Below are positions 63,249-64,000 of a DNA stretch of 64,000 nucleotides, in pieces. The first letter of the stretch is position 1. Each line of letters begins with the position of its first letter. Source of the stretch: Flavobacterium covae (GTDB taxonomy: Bacteria > Bacteroidota > Bacteroidia > Flavobacteriales > Flavobacteriaceae); NCBI GenBank assembly GCA_019565575.1, contig CP067379.1, positions 930,001 through 994,000 on the forward strand, read 5' to 3'. The position numbers and the translations under genes are program-made. The notes below the pieces were generated by a model. The model did not search any database, was not told the origin of the DNA, and worked only from the letters and a program-made list of their open reading frames with translations.

Positions 63249-63472
63249 TTTAATTTTTTGCAAAGATATTAAGTAATTTTTCAATAATAAATAGTAATTT
63301 AACTTATAACAAGGTAAGTGAAATTTGTGATTTTTAATGGATTATATTTAACTCAAATTAGCTGATAGATTAGAGTAAAGAGAATTAAATTTATTACTTA
63401 TAAAAATATCTTGTAGTGAAAACTATAGCTGTAGAAAAAAATTGCGTGTATTTTTATCTTTTTGATTTTATC
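63249..63472. other. Intergenic region, nothing recognised
   Basis: AT-rich, no open frame, no repeats that I can see. The gap between the TRIC gene and the edge gene continues to 63612 and includes the hairpin at 63473. Confidence 0.5.
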
Positions 63473-63515
63473 AAAAAAATAACGCATAATCTGGGTTCAA
63501 TTCAAAGTATGCGTT
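63473..63515 (-). terminator. Terminator of the right-edge gene
   Basis: On the minus strand AACGCATA pairs with TATGCGTT across 19 bases and is followed by T7. It lies about 100 bases past the stop of the gene at 63613. Confidence 0.65.
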
Positions 63516-63612
63516 AGATAAAAAACGGACCAAAAGCGAAGCATTTGTAGTATTGATAAAAATAATAATAGGCTATGTAATGTTTTAGATTTCAAATATT
63601 TTTAAAAAGTGA

Positions 63613-63999
63613 TTAAAATTTTAGATTGAAACTGTTTAAAACCCAATTTTTAGATTCATCTACTACAATAGATTCACAGTAATTACAAGTATCGTTTGTG
63701 GTATCATCGTAAGGAGCACCGCAATTTGCACATTCATAACTAAAAACGGTTTCTTTGTTAGTTGCTCCTTGTTGTGTTATTTCCTTTATTAAGGATAGTG
63801 TTATTGAAAAATTAACTAAATCATTATCAATTGCTATTAATTTATCGTTTTCAATACGTACTCTTTTTCCGCATACTTCTGCATATAAATGTACTTCTAA
63901 TTTGTTATCGTTAGTTGTTTTATAAAATTGAGTACTTAGTTCTTTAATATACAACCTTTCAAAAACCACATTATTAAAAATATCCTGTTTATATGATAA
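63613..63999 (-). CDS. C-terminal part of a zinc-ribbon protein, possibly TIM44-like (cut by window edge)
   Basis: The frame stays open to the right edge; at least 128 residues are visible. An alpha/beta segment (LYIKELSTQFYKTTNDNKLEVHLYAEV, FSITLSLIKEIT) is followed by a zinc ribbon CANCGAPYDDTTNDTCNYC (C-x2-C-x11-C-x2-C) and a WVLNSFNLKF tail. Bacterial TIM44-like proteins often end with such a ribbon and a D/NWVL motif, so that is my best guess. The rest of the gene lies beyond 64000. Confidence 0.5.
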   Translation of the reverse strand, partial: LSYKQDIFNNVVFERLYIKELSTQFYKTTNDNKLEVHLYAEVCGKRVRIENDKLIAIDNDLVNFSITLSLIKEITQQGATNKETVFSYECANCGAPYDDTTNDTCNYCESIVVDESKNWVLNSFNLKF

Positions 64000-64000
64000 A

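Overview
The window looks like chromosomal DNA from a low-GC gliding member of the Flavobacteriaceae (Flavobacterium-like). The evidence is a sprC-sprD-sprB-sprF gliding-motility operon, type IX secretion sorting domains of both the long gliding type and the short Por type, TAnnTTTG promoter boxes, and a Bacteroidetes-style thiamine operon. No phage, plasmid, CRISPR or rRNA genes are present.

Layout. 1-5.3 kb: the end of a thiamine operon (end of a ThiE-like gene, thiD, thiE, thiG, thiH, thiF), interrupted by a MITE-like element and a 109-bp tandem array. 5.4-8.6 kb: an M48 membrane protease followed by three tandem AIM24-like genes. 9-12.8 kb: elaA-like acetyltransferase, LysM transglycosylase, pgk. 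12.9-34.3 kb (minus strand): the gliding operon with a 4.7-kaa SprB adhesin and a PorP/SprF-like protein carrying 21 periods of a 36-residue coiled-coil repeat. 34.4-39 kb: two secreted proteins, holB, a DoxX-like gene and an OmpH/Skp gene. 39-44.2 kb: AT-rich DNA, an 850-bp heptamer satellite and eight parS-like palindromes around a methyltransferase gene and mnmG. 44.2-54.3 kb: ybeY, DUF4175, gltX, an SPFH gene, a Por-secreted protein, glnS, folB, tRNA-Cys and tRNA-Ser. 54.4-59.2 kb: a GldM-C-like protein, LysE, a head-GIN protein, a small membrane protein and rnr. 59.2-60.0 kb: an AT-rich divergent gap with repeated TGTTAATAA motifs, a candidate oriC. 60-64 kb: rpiB, a CDF zinc exporter, a two-gene insert flanked by a duplicated gene end, a TRIC-family channel and an edge-truncated zinc-ribbon protein.

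Two signals span the window. First, about fourteen genes are broken by one-base indels. Fifteen breaks are the same event: CTGAAG (or its complement) reads CTGGAAG with one extra base, in either orientation relative to the gene. Removing that base restores each protein. Six others are the loss of one A from A6G. I read most of these as DNA-level or sequencing-level artefacts, possibly linked to a modified CTGAAG site (the Eco57I/AcuI recognition sequence), rather than real pseudogenes, so the genes are annotated as repaired full-length genes. Second, a parS cluster beside mnmG and a possible origin about 15 kb away suggest the window may lie at the chromosome's origin/centromere region.

Functional themes: thiamine thiazole and pyrimidine synthesis; cell-surface gliding and adhesion through the type IX secretion system; translation (two tRNA synthetases, two tRNAs, mnmG, ybeY, rnr); and chromosome replication or segregation (holB, parS, candidate oriC).
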